NCBI RefSeq assembly: GCF_019511605.1
Contig: NZ_JAEUAV010000001.1
Span: 186,001 to 250,000 of the forward strand
DNA from: Paraburkholderia phenoliruptrix
Lineage (GTDB): Bacteria; Pseudomonadota; Gammaproteobacteria; Burkholderiales; Burkholderiaceae
Length of the DNA stretch: 64,000 nt
Reading direction: 5' to 3'
The notes beneath the pieces were generated by a model. The model worked only from the letters and a program-made list of their open reading frames with translations. It was not told the origin of the DNA and did no database searches. Made by a program: the position numbers and the translations under genes. This document shows positions 28,755-37,396 of this stretch, piece after piece; positions within the stretch are counted from its first letter, which is position 1; each line of letters starts with the position of its first letter.

Positions 28755-29858
28755 ATGAAGCTGCATAGAGACGCAGTGCTTGCTGGACTACTCGGCCTCA
28801 CCGCTGTCGCGCTCGCCGCTTGCGGCAGTAGCGACAACAGCGCCAATCAGACGCCGACGATCGCCCCGCAATTCAAGGCTACGACTCTCGTATCCGATGG
28901 CAGCGCCAACGCGGCCAATGTCGATCCGAACCTGAAGAACGGCTGGGGCATAGCGTTCAATCCCACTGGTGTAATGTGGGTGTCGGACAACAACACGAAA
29001 AAGTCGACGCTTTATGACGGCAACGGCGTGGTGCAGCCGCTGGTGGTGACGCTCCCGCCCAACGCCGCGGGCAAGGCGGCCGGGCCAACCGGCATTGTCT
29101 TTAACAAGACCACGGACTTCCAGATCAGCGCCAATGGTCAAGCCGTGTCCAACGCGGTGTTCTTGTGGGCAACCGACGCGGGTACGATCGCGGCATGGTC
29201 GCCGAAAGTCTTGCCGACACAGGCGGTCAATGCATTCGACGACGGTGCGGGCGGCGCCGTCTACAAGGGTCTCGCGATTGGTTCGAACGCCGGCGCCAAT
29301 CTGCTGTTTGCAACGGACTTCCACAACCGCAAAGTGGACGTGTTCGACAAGTCGTTCAACAAGATCCAGCTTCCCGGCAAGTTCGTCGATCCAACTCTTC
29401 CCGCCGGCTTCTCGCCGTTCGGCATTGCGGCTATCGGCAACACCGTGTATGTGACCTACGCGCTGCTCGGTCCCGACGGCCGTACGCAAGTGAACGGTGC
29501 GGGCAATGGCGTAGTGGATGCCTTCGATACCGCGGGCAACTTCGTCAAGCGCATCGCGACGTCGGCTACGCTGAATTCGCCTTGGGGTGTCGTGATTGCG
29601 CCGGCGAACTTCGGTGCCGCGAGCAACCAACTGCTGGTGGGCAACTTCGGCGACGGCACGATCGACGCGTTCGATCCGGGCTCGGGCGAGTTCAAGGGCG
29701 CGCTCACCAATACCGACGGCACCACCTTCAAACAGCCGGGCATCTGGGGCCTTTCGTTCGGTAACAACGCTGCGAACCAGCCGCTCAATACGCTGTTCTT
29801 CGCAGCGGGCCCGACACCGACGAGCGGCGTGTATGGCCGCATCGACGTCAGGCCCTGA
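28755..29858 (+). CDS. TIGR03118 family lipoprotein (NHL-like beta-propeller)
   Basis: A 367-residue exported protein. Lipobox VALAAC (Cys23) follows a short signal peptide. The rest matches TIGR03118, with repeated beta-propeller blades: NPNLKNGWGIAFNPTG-like opening (here DPNLKNGWGIAFN), VMWVSDNNT, LLFATDFHNRKVDVFD, GNGVVDAFDTAGNFVKR, LLVGNFGDGTIDAFD. Function of the family is unknown; the architecture resembles NHL proteins. RBS is weak (AGGAATCC). It is divergent from the exported SOD. Confidence 0.87.
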   Translation: MKLHRDAVLAGLLGLTAVALAACGSSDNSANQTPTIAPQFKATTLVSDGSANAANVDPNLKNGWGIAFNPTGVMWVSDNNTKKSTLYDGNGVVQPLVVTLPPNAAGKAAGPTGIVFNKTTDFQISANGQAVSNAVFLWATDAGTIAAWSPKVLPTQAVNAFDDGAGGAVYKGLAIGSNAGANLLFATDFHNRKVDVFDKSFNKIQLPGKFVDPTLPAGFSPFGIAAIGNTVYVTYALLGPDGRTQVNGAGNGVVDAFDTAGNFVKRIATSATLNSPWGVVIAPANFGAASNQLLVGNFGDGTIDAFDPGSGEFKGALTNTDGTTFKQPGIWGLSFGNNAANQPLNTLFFAAGPTPTSGVYGRIDVRP

Positions 29859-30496
29859 GGCAGCGTTTCGAGCTAAAGGCCGCTTGCAATGCTGGTGATG
29901 CCGGCGATTGCATCGGCGAATGTTGCGGAGCTTTCAGCGTCAACTGTTAGTTTGTGCCGCCGATGTCACGACACGAAGCCGACAGCCGGACCCGATGTGG
30001 GTCCGTGTTGTCGGCAGCTTCTAGGCACGCTGATTCAATTACACTCGGCAAACGATCCGGCATGGGCGCGATGGGCAAGATGCCCCGCCGCACGGTCCTC
30101 CAAGGACGAGCCCACAGCATTGAAAACCGTTCTGAACCGCACTGAGAATCGTGGGCCGATTGGTTTGCGCAGGTCTCATGCACCATTCACCGCAATGGCT
30201 ACGACCATCTGCCCACCTGCCACATAAATGTCGAGAGGGGCACGGGCACGGGTGCCGCGCGACACGCGGACAGCACCATGCAGCCACCACTCCTCATCCT
30301 TGAAGGTTTTCGGTCAGTTTGCGGACGGGTAAACTACCGCCGCTAGCACCGTTCCAAATGCGCGGCCGCGATCGCACGAAACGAGGCGCACGGCTCGGGC
30401 CGATCAACACTGGTGCCACGAACTGCCTGTCGTCGTTCTTACCCAATAACGGTACGATGAGCCGTTCACCGGGCTGAGCAGTGCCTTCTCTCAAAC
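29859..30496. other. Long intergenic region with no recognised gene
   Basis: About 640 bp. Short frames on both strands lack ribosome sites and protein-like composition. No tRNA, repeat or IS end was seen. It may carry an upstream regulatory region for the LuxR-type gene. Confidence 0.35.
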
Positions 30497-30513
30497 CTGG
30501 CACGGCGTGCCAG
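30497..30513. promoter_or_regulatory. Perfect 17-bp palindrome upstream of the LuxR-type regulator
   Basis: CTGGCAC-GGC-GTGCCAG has 7-bp perfect arms around a 3-nt centre. It ends 56 bp before the preferred ATG (30570), a position suited to autoregulation. It overlaps an alternative GTG start at 30507, which argues against that start. Confidence 0.6.
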
Positions 30514-30569
30514 AAGCGATTGGCCGACGTCCGGCGACACCTGTCCGACACCTCTCCGATAGTTGTGCG

Positions 30570-33368
30570 ATGACCAACCCGACTGACAATGCATCCGTAC
30601 CGTCGATGAACGAGTGCACGGAAATAGAGCAATTAATGCCTCCCGTGCTGCAAGGCAGGGAGCACGACGTTGCGCTGATCAATCATCTGATCGACCGGAT
30701 CGACGAGAGCAGCGCAACGCTCGTCATCAGCGGCGAGCCCGGCATCGGCAAATCCGCTCTTCTCGAAGTCGCCAAACATCGGGCGGCCGAGCGAGGCATT
30801 GCAGTACTGACGATGACCGGCGTTCGAGCCGAAGTCCATTTGCCGTTCGCGGCGCTCGAACTCGCGCTGCGCCCGCTTATGAAGCGCGCCGCGAGTCTCG
30901 TGCCGCGCCAGCGGTCCGCCTTGCTCACGGCGTTCGGTGTTTGCGACGACGCTGGGCCACCGGACATCTTTCTGGTGGCTCTCGCAACGCTGACGTTACT
31001 CACCGCAACCAGCGAGGCGGTGCTGCTCGTCGCGGACGACGCACAGTGGCTCGATCAGGAAACCTACGACGTGCTGGCGTTCGTCTCGCGCAGGTTGGGT
31101 GCGGACTCTGCCGTTCTGCTTGTCGCCATGCGCGACGACTTCAACCGCTCCTTCGGGGACACGTCCGCCTTGCGGCTGCGGCTTTCAGGACTCGATGACG
31201 CTGATGCGGGGCGTCTGCTGGACAGCCGCGCCCCGAACCTGCCCGCCGACATACGCAGCCGTTTTCTCAAAGAGGCAGCGGGCAATCCACTGGCGCTGCT
31301 GGAACTGCCGCGTGGCGAGCGCGCCGCGCAGGCGCCGGACGCGCCGTGGCTGCCGCTGACAGAGCGGCTGGAGCGCGCTTTCTCGAGCCGTTTGTCGGAT
31401 CTCCCGGGTGCGACTCGAACGCTGCTGTTCGTGGCGGCGGAAAACGACGGCACGTCGCTGCACGAAATCCTCTCGGCCGGCGAAGCGGTGCTCGGCGAAC
31501 GGTCGAGCCTGGATGCCTTGTCGCCCGCCATTGCCGCCGGGCTGATCCAGATCGACGGGACAGAGGTGCGCTTCCGGCACCCGCTCGTGCGCTCCGCCAT
31601 GCATCAGGCGGCGGACCCGGCCACCCGGCAGAAAATTCACGCGGCGCTCGCGGCGATCATTCAGGACCAGCTCGATCGTCGGCTGTGGCATCGCGCGGCA
31701 GCTACCATCGGCACCGACGACGCACTCGCCGACGACTACGACCGCATGGCGGCGCGCGCACTGCGTCGAGGCGCCGTGGCCATGGCCATCGAGGTGCTGG
31801 AAAGGGCGGCGCGCTTGAGCAGCACGGCAAGCGGGCGGACCGACCGGCTCTTGCGCGCAGCGGAACTGGCGGCCGACCTGGGCCAACCTGAGCTGCTTGA
31901 GCGTCTGCTGCGTCAGGCCCACGTAAACGAGTGCGATCAGCTTGCGTCGGCGCGAGTGGGCTGGTGCCGCGAGATCATCCAGCCTCCCGCCATCAGCAAT
32001 CCCGCGAAGATTCCCGCGCTCATCCACTTCGCGGCTCAGGCGGACGCGGCCGGTGCGAAAGATCTGGCCAGCAATCTCATGTGGCGCGCCGCCCAACGCT
32101 GCTGGTGGAGCAGCGCAAACGAAGAACTACGCACGCGGCTGCTGACCGCCGCAAACCGGCTCGGTCTGCCGCAGACCGACCCGCGCCTCATCGCCATATC
32201 GGCTTACGTCGAGCCGCTTCGTCTGGGCGGCGATCTCCACGCGCGGCTGCAACAGCTTTCCGAAGCGCGGCACGGCGATCCTGCCGTCGCGCGTATCCTG
32301 GGCAGCACGGCCAATGTCATCGGTGCCTTCGACCTTGGTGTCGGCTTTCTTTCGGAATCAAGCGCCGCGCTGCGGGAACAGGGGCGGCTCAGCGACCTCG
32401 CGCGCGTGCTGTTCGCGCAGGCGTGGGCCGAGGTGGAAGTCGGCCGCTGGACAAGCGCGATGAGAGAGGCCGAAGAAGCCCTCCGCTTCGCCGAGGAGAC
32501 GGGCGGCACGCCGTGGATCGCCGCAGCCACCATTGTGAAAGCGCGGCTGGCCGGCATGCAGGGCGACATCGAGCAATCGGAGGCCTTCGCGGCACAGGCC
32601 GAACGCCTCGCGCTCTCCATCGGCGCCAGCTTTCTGCTCGCCATGTTGCAGGTAGCGCGCGGCATATCGGCTATTGGCGCGGGCCGGCATTGGGAGGCGT
32701 ACGAACATCTGCGGCGCGTTTTTACGCCTTCGGATCCAGCCTTCAATGCTGGTCTTCAGTTTTTTGGACTCGCGGATTACGTGGAAGCCGGCGTGTTATC
32801 GGGCAACGCGGAGGCCGTGCGTGGCGTGATCGAAGAAGCCGGACGTATCGCGGCGCCGAAGCCCGTGCCGTGGGTCGAAACCATGCTGAATTACGGCAAG
32901 GCGCTGCTCGCGGCGCCTGCCGAAGCCGAGCGCTTTTTTCTGCAAGGCCTCGGGCCATGCGCCAAAAACTGGCCTTTCCTGCGAGCGCGGCTACTGCTCG
33001 CTTACGGCGAATGGCTGCGCCGGCAGCGCAGATCGGCGAACGCAAGAGCGCCCTTGAGAGAAGCGCGCGATATTTTCGATGCACTCGGGGCGACGCCTTG
33101 GGGCAACCGTGCACGGGAGGAGCTGCGCGCCTCGGGCGAAGCAAGCCGACGGCGCACGGAGCGCGCGTGGCAAACGCTCACGCCACAAGAACTTCACATC
33201 GCGCAACTCGCGGCCGAAGGGCTGTCGAACAAGGAGATCGGCGTCAGGCTCTACCTCTCTCACCGCACCGTGGGCTATCACCTGCGTCACATTTTTGCGA
33301 AAACCGGCATCACGTCACGGTCTTCGCTGGGTTCCATTGTGGCCAAACCCGAGGACCCGGCTGCTTGA
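30570..33368 (+). CDS. LuxR family regulator of the large ATP-binding (LAL/MalT-like) type
   Basis: A 932-residue cytoplasmic regulator. A P-loop (GEPGIGKS at 55-62) and Walker B-like LLVADDAQWLD open an AAA/STAND module (about 30-300), followed by a long helical TPR-like region and a C-terminal LuxR helix-turn-helix (LTPQELHIAQLAAEGLSNKEIGVRLYLS... then KTGI). Such proteins bind ATP and an inducer before activating. ATG at 30570 is preferred to GTG at 30507. Target genes are not evident; neighbours are the lipoprotein upstream and a response regulator downstream. Confidence 0.9.
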   Translation: MTNPTDNASVPSMNECTEIEQLMPPVLQGREHDVALINHLIDRIDESSATLVISGEPGIGKSALLEVAKHRAAERGIAVLTMTGVRAEVHLPFAALELALRPLMKRAASLVPRQRSALLTAFGVCDDAGPPDIFLVALATLTLLTATSEAVLLVADDAQWLDQETYDVLAFVSRRLGADSAVLLVAMRDDFNRSFGDTSALRLRLSGLDDADAGRLLDSRAPNLPADIRSRFLKEAAGNPLALLELPRGERAAQAPDAPWLPLTERLERAFSSRLSDLPGATRTLLFVAAENDGTSLHEILSAGEAVLGERSSLDALSPAIAAGLIQIDGTEVRFRHPLVRSAMHQAADPATRQKIHAALAAIIQDQLDRRLWHRAAATIGTDDALADDYDRMAARALRRGAVAMAIEVLERAARLSSTASGRTDRLLRAAELAADLGQPELLERLLRQAHVNECDQLASARVGWCREIIQPPAISNPAKIPALIHFAAQADAAGAKDLASNLMWRAAQRCWWSSANEELRTRLLTAANRLGLPQTDPRLIAISAYVEPLRLGGDLHARLQQLSEARHGDPAVARILGSTANVIGAFDLGVGFLSESSAALREQGRLSDLARVLFAQAWAEVEVGRWTSAMREAEEALRFAEETGGTPWIAAATIVKARLAGMQGDIEQSEAFAAQAERLALSIGASFLLAMLQVARGISAIGAGRHWEAYEHLRRVFTPSDPAFNAGLQFFGLADYVEAGVLSGNAEAVRGVIEEAGRIAAPKPVPWVETMLNYGKALLAAPAEAERFFLQGLGPCAKNWPFLRARLLLAYGEWLRRQRRSANARAPLREARDIFDALGATPWGNRAREELRASGEASRRRTERAWQTLTPQELHIAQLAAEGLSNKEIGVRLYLSHRTVGYHLRHIFAKTGITSRSSLGSIVAKPEDPAA

Positions 33369-33453
33369 GCGCCCGCAGGTCGTCAGACTGGTCATTTGAC
33401 AGAAGCGCGCGGCGGCTTCACCGAGCACACTAGGTCGCTCCAATCCCGGGACT

Positions 33454-33684
33454 ATGACCATGAAGCTCGTGTTCTCGCTCGCAATTCTGCCGCTCGGAGC
33501 AGCCCTGATGACGCAAACCGCCTCAGCCACGAGCCGCGCAACCGGTCGCGCGCGCAAACTCGCCACCGAGTTGCGCGCCGACTCTGGCCGTCACGCCATT
33601 CTTTCGGTGCGCAGAGCGGCCAAGTCGAGCGTGCCGGCCGCAAGCGCCGTTCGTTTCGGGCGGGATGGACGATACGGGTTATGA
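33454..33684 (+). CDS. Small hypothetical exported protein
   Basis: A 76-residue candidate. The first 25 residues (KLVFSLAILPLGAALMTQTASA) look like a good Sec signal peptide; the rest is Arg/Ala-rich and has no recognised family. Its stop overlaps the ATG of the next gene (ATGA), which would couple translation. No ribosome site precedes it, and the mature part could be chance coding, so the call is tentative. Confidence 0.38.
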   Translation: MTMKLVFSLAILPLGAALMTQTASATSRATGRARKLATELRADSGRHAILSVRRAAKSSVPAASAVRFGRDGRYGL

Positions 33685-34337
33685 CCGCAGTGACAGGCGG
33701 CGCAAACGAGCCGACCGTCTTCGTGATAGATGACGACAGCGCGATGCGCCAGGCCCTCCATTCGTTGCTGGACTCGGTGGGCTTGAACGTCAGGCTGTTT
33801 GCCTCGGCACAGGCGTTTCTCGCGCTCGATTTACCTGACGTACCCAGTTGCGTGGTGCTCGACGTCAGGCTCAAAGGGCAAAGCGGACTTGCGGTGCAAA
33901 GGCACATTGCGCACACGCTGCACATTCCCGTGATCTTGATAACCGCGCATGGCGACATTGCCATGTCGGTGCAGGCCATGAAGGCCGGAGCGACCGATTT
34001 CTTTGCGAAGCCGTTCCGGGCTCAGGACATGATCGATGCGATTGGCCACGCGCTGGAGGCCGACCGCAAGCGGCGCGCAGCGGAGCGCTCCACGGCCGTG
34101 TTGCGCGCCTGCTATGAGCTGTTGACACCGCGCGAGCGCGCCGTCATGACGAGAGTTGTGAACGGTATGCTGAACAAGCAGATCGCTGCTGAACTGAATC
34201 TCAGCGAGATCACGGTGAAACTGCACCGCGCCCAGGCGATGAAGAAGATGGAGTCGCCGTCGCTCGCGGATCTCGTGCTGAAGGCCGACGCATTGGGCCT
34301 CGTCGATCGCGAGAACCGGCTAACGGGCAACGTCTGA
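33681..34337 (+). CDS. FixJ-type response regulator (receiver + LuxR HTH)
   Basis: A 218-residue two-component regulator. The receiver domain (about 10-125) has the acidic pair in VIDDDS (17-19), phosphoacceptor D61 (VVLDVRL), T88 (LITAH) and K110 (FAKPF). The LuxR-type helix-turn-helix (about 145-205) contains LTPRERAVMTRVVNGMLNKQIAAEL and EITVKLHRAQAMKKM, typical of the FixJ/NarL branch. No kinase is adjacent; the PAS kinase at 38922 is the nearest candidate. The start is the ATG at 33681; the frame extends far upstream but without family resemblance. Confidence 0.9.
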   Translation: MTAVTGGANEPTVFVIDDDSAMRQALHSLLDSVGLNVRLFASAQAFLALDLPDVPSCVVLDVRLKGQSGLAVQRHIAHTLHIPVILITAHGDIAMSVQAMKAGATDFFAKPFRAQDMIDAIGHALEADRKRRAAERSTAVLRACYELLTPRERAVMTRVVNGMLNKQIAAELNLSEITVKLHRAQAMKKMESPSLADLVLKADALGLVDRENRLTGNV

Positions 34338-34511
34338 ATGCGCGACTGAATGCGCGATTGAGCACGCAGCGGGAAAATTTAACTATTGCAACCCAACCGC
34401 ATTCGGCGAGGTCCTGCACTCAAGCCAGAGTTTGCCTGGGCCCAGCTTCCGCGTCATCGCCATCCCGCTACATACCTCCTCAGGAAACAGAAAAGCGGCA
34501 TCTCCGCGCGT

Positions 34512-34892
34512 TCAACGCCACGAATTAGTGCGCCCCGCTTTCACCGTTTCCAGATGACGCGAAAGCTCGACCGCGTCGACAGGCTTGCTCAGCACACAGA
34601 GCGCGCCGGTCTCGAGCGCCTGTCGGCAAACCAGATCCGACGCGAACGCCGAAATGAAAACGACAGGCAGCCTGACGCCGCTCTCAAGAAGACGCCAATA
34701 CATCTGCAGCCCGGAAATGCCGGGCATCTGCACGTCGGAGATGATGCAGGTCACGTCATGTATTTCGTCGCTTGCGAAGAACTGCTCCGCGGATGCATAG
34801 AGCCTTGCCCCCCAGCCAAGCGAGCGAACGAGGCTCGACGTTGCGATACGCACGGACTCGTCATCGTCGACAATCGAAACTATCGGATTCAT
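34512..34892 (-). CDS. Single-domain response regulator (orphan receiver)
   Basis: A 126-residue CheY-like receiver with no output domain. Acidic residues DDD (9-11), phosphoacceptor D53 (ISDVQMPG), S81 and K103 (LSKPV) are all in place. It resembles the receiver half of FixJ-type proteins more than CheY. It could act as a phosphate sink or shuttle, or by protein contact. ATG at 34892 is used; a TTG two codons earlier is the alternative. It converges on the FixJ-type gene and is divergent from dps. Confidence 0.88.
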   Translation of the reverse strand: MNPIVSIVDDDESVRIATSSLVRSLGWGARLYASAEQFFASDEIHDVTCIISDVQMPGISGLQMYWRLLESGVRLPVVFISAFASDLVCRQALETGALCVLSKPVDAVELSRHLETVKAGRTNSWR

Positions 34893-35412
34893 GTGCAAAA
34901 CGACGGGTCCTCGTCCGAATTGACGCTGACAGCGGGCGGGACTGCCTGCTGCGTCGAACCGATCTTAATGAAGACGCCCCGCCGCGAAAACCATATGTAC
35001 GTATAGGGGCGTATCGCGGCATTGGTCCGCCAGCCGTCGTGCAAATCGGCTGCACGGCGGGCGAATTCGAAAGCCCCGGGGCACGCGAACGCTCAACATC
35101 GGGTCATGAACGTGTCATTTGCCCTTTACCAGGCGCCCCGCGCCGTTGGCGCCTTATCACGCAGCGATGTCTGCGCGACGAGAATGATCATCAGAAACCA
35201 CGAAAGCTGGCTTCGCATGCTCTTCGTCAGCAAGGGCTCAGTACTTCGCTCGATCGTTGCGCAGCTTGAACTGCATGCGGTGGCGGGCGGATGCGAGCGC
35301 CCTGATTGTCCACCTGATCGTCGACCTAATCGTCTACCTGATTGCAGCCACGCCGTTTGCCGAGCCGCCGCCCGCGGTCCCGTCATTCACCCCATCGAAA
35401 AGGAGTCTCACC
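34893..35412. promoter_or_regulatory. Divergent region between the orphan receiver and dps, with FixJ-box-like motif
   Basis: A 520-bp region without a convincing gene. At 34997-35003 GTACGTA matches the FixJ core GTAMGTA; the longer stretch TACGTATAGGGGCGTA (34998-35013) also has TACG/CGTA half sites eight bases apart. It lies about 105 bp upstream of the receiver gene. The dps promoter should be nearer 35300-35400 but was not identified. Confidence 0.4.
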
Positions 35413-35910
35413 ATGTCAAACGTCAGTCACACCACCGCCGCACACACCTCGTATGGCTTCGACGAGCGCGCCATCGGCGCAATCTCCGACGCGCTGAACC
35501 CGCTGTTAGCCGACGTGTTTGCGCTCTACCTGAAAACGAAGAACTTCCACTGGCACATGCTGGGCGCGCATTTCCGCGACTACCACCTGATGCTCGATGA
35601 GCAAGGCGCGCAAATCTTCGCGATTGCCGACGACATCGCGGAGCGCGTGCGCAAGATTGGCGGCACGACGCTGCGTTCCATCGGCGACGTGGCGCGACGT
35701 CAGCGCATCGCGGACAACGATGCAAGCGGACTGCGCGCCCAAGCGATGCTCAACGAACTGCGCGAAGACAACCTGCAACTGGCCGCGTTCATGCTGGATG
35801 CACACGAGGTGTGCGAGAGCCATCGTGATGTCGCCACGGCAAGCCTGCTCGAAAACTGGATAGACGAAGCGCAGCGGCGTGCCTGGTTTCTCGCCGAAGC
35901 GTGCCGCTAA
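35413..35910 (+). CDS. dps: DNA starvation/stationary phase protection protein Dps
   Basis: A 165-residue ferritin-like protein forming dodecamers that oxidise and store iron and protect DNA. The ferroxidase residues lie in KTKNFHWHMLGAHFRDYHLMLDEQ (H46, H58, D62 and the following Glu). Length is normal. The Dps signature DEQGAQIFAIADDIAERVRKIGG follows. RBS AAAAGGAG is 6 nt before the ATG at 35413; the frame opens 52 codons earlier without family resemblance. A small putative membrane-anchored protein follows 88 bp downstream. Confidence 0.94.
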   Translation: MSNVSHTTAAHTSYGFDERAIGAISDALNPLLADVFALYLKTKNFHWHMLGAHFRDYHLMLDEQGAQIFAIADDIAERVRKIGGTTLRSIGDVARRQRIADNDASGLRAQAMLNELREDNLQLAAFMLDAHEVCESHRDVATASLLENWIDEAQRRAWFLAEACR

Positions 35911-35998
35911 CGCAAGCGGGCAACTCTTGAGCCGTCATCCCGCGCCGGTTTGCGTCGGTTGCTTCCGGCGCGCGGTTCCTTTCGCACGGAGTGTTGTC

Positions 35999-36343
35999 AT
36001 GAAGCCCATCGCATTGAGATCCGTGAAGCCTCTGCGCCTCGTCGCGCTGACCGTCGTGGCCGCGGCGGTAACGCACGTCATCGGGTTGCCGGCGTTTATC
36101 GACGCAGTCCGCGGTGTCGGCACCGACATGCAAATGCCGCTGGAGCGCATGGCAACCGATGCGCCGGACGCGTCCGAACCGTCAACGCGTGGAGCGCCGC
36201 GCGTTGAGACACCCGCGCCCGCGACGAGTGCAACGCAACTGACGAGTTCGAAAGACGCGCTGCGACCGCGCGCGGCACATCGCACATCGCCTTTAGCGCC
36301 GGGCTACCGGCACTCGGTCAGCGACTCGAAGTACTGGACCTGA
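35999..36343 (+). CDS. Small hypothetical protein with N-terminal signal or anchor
   Basis: A 114-residue protein. Residues 10-32 (LRLVALTVVAAAVTHVIGLPAFI) form a hydrophobic segment after a Lys/Arg N-terminus. The remainder is Ala/Pro/Ser/Thr-rich and probably disordered, ending in HSVSDSKYWT. A GGAG lies 8 nt before ATG. No family is recognised; similar short proteins occur next to stress genes in Burkholderiaceae. Likely exported or inner-membrane anchored. Confidence 0.5.
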   Translation: MKPIALRSVKPLRLVALTVVAAAVTHVIGLPAFIDAVRGVGTDMQMPLERMATDAPDASEPSTRGAPRVETPAPATSATQLTSSKDALRPRAAHRTSPLAPGYRHSVSDSKYWT

Positions 36344-36703
36344 GTGAACGCAGGTTGCCCCCACGCCGAGTGCCAGTGCACCCACCGCGACGTGCGGATC
36401 TGACGCGCACGGGGCCGGGGCTCAGTGACGTCGAACGCGGATCGGAAAGAACAGGACGAGGAGCCGAGCTGGCCCGCGAGTGTGCCGCACGCCTCGTCAC
36501 GACAGCACGTTGGACCGCGATGTGCTGATTGAATGAAACGCCGCCTTCGCGTTGTCAGCAAGCATCTGGATGCGCACCACCAAATGTCGTCGACGCAATC
36601 AGCGTCGTGACAAAGTCGTACGTTGCCCGGTGTCGCGTACCTGGCGACGAAGACGGTGGGCGCGGCGCAAGCCGGCGAGTGATGCGCTGCGCGCGATCAA
36701 CCT
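36344..36703. other. Intergenic region with no recognised gene
   Basis: About 360 bp between convergent genes. Possible terminators for both flanks would be expected, but no strong hairpin with a U-run was found. Confidence 0.3.
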
Positions 36704-37153
36704 TCAGTCTGCTTCCACTTCGCGCAGCACCGACGCAAGAATCATTGCGCCGTCGTTGAGCGGCCTGGGTCGGCTGCGCCGCGGCTGGTAGACGAGGTCG
36801 CCACGCCGGATCGCGCGCCCGCTCATGGCGCAGATGCCGCTGCTGCGTGCGCGGGCGGCCAGCCACAACTGGTCGCCGTACGAGCAGTGCGTGGAATCGC
36901 GCCATGCGATGGTCACGGAGGTCGAAGTGGGACGATCCAATACGCTGAGCGAGAACGAGCGGCGCATCGCATTGCCCGGCTGCGCACGCACGGGTGACGC
37001 CTCTGCCGATGCGCTTGCTGAAATCGCCATGCGAGCGACCTGCGTCTGGCGCTCGCGTGCCGCAGGCCGCACATCGCCGCCGCACAGTTGGGAAAGCAGA
37101 GCAAGTGTCTGCGTCCACGGGTCCACCGGGGTCATGTTCGTCGCAAAGTCCAT
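36704..37153 (-). CDS. DUF3331 domain protein
   Basis: A 149-residue cytoplasmic protein. The second half (about 75-135) matches DUF3331, with TSVTIAWRDSTHCSYGDQLW and SGICAMSGRAIRRGDLVYQPR; three cysteines here could bind a metal. The first 60 residues are variable. DUF3331 proteins are found mainly in Burkholderia and relatives and have no known function. RBS GAGGAC precedes the ATG. It follows a 69-residue frame and an AraC regulator on the same strand with short spacing, suggesting one transcription unit. Confidence 0.82.
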   Translation of the reverse strand: MDFATNMTPVDPWTQTLALLSQLCGGDVRPAARERQTQVARMAISASASAEASPVRAQPGNAMRRSFSLSVLDRPTSTSVTIAWRDSTHCSYGDQLWLAARARSSGICAMSGRAIRRGDLVYQPRRSRPRPLNDGAMILASVLREVEAD

Positions 37154-37186
37154 TGCTGTCCTCGTTGTGTCGATAGATTGGATCGT

Positions 37187-37396
37187 TCAGACGCGCGGCG
37201 CGGCGAACGTGTCGTCGCTCCCGGTGCGCGTCGCCCGGTTGGCGTCGTGTGCGCGCAAGCCACAGCACGACATGCGGATATCCTCAGACGGTCCGGCCGC
37301 CGGCCACGCAAGCTTCGCCGGCAAAACGCTACCGGCTGCCCGCAGAAAGGCCTCGCTGATCGCGAGGAACGTGGGAATCTGATCATCGATTGACAT
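37187..37396 (-). CDS. Small hypothetical protein between AraC regulator and DUF3331 gene
   Basis: A 69-residue candidate (MSIDDQIPTFLAISEAFLRAAG...). The N-terminal helix looks real; the C-terminal half is less ordered. Its ATG lies inside the 3' end of the AraC gene (14-bp overlap) with GGAGG about 10 nt upstream, and its stop is 33 bp before the DUF3331 ATG. That arrangement suggests translational coupling in a three-gene unit. No family recognised. Confidence 0.45.
   Translation of the reverse strand: MSIDDQIPTFLAISEAFLRAAGSVLPAKLAWPAAGPSEDIRMSCCGLRAHDANRATRTGSDDTFAAPRV

Noticed and set aside
30294..30632. 112-codon minus-strand frame upstream of the LuxR-type regulator
   Set aside because: Overlaps the palindrome and the true gene start; no protein-like features.
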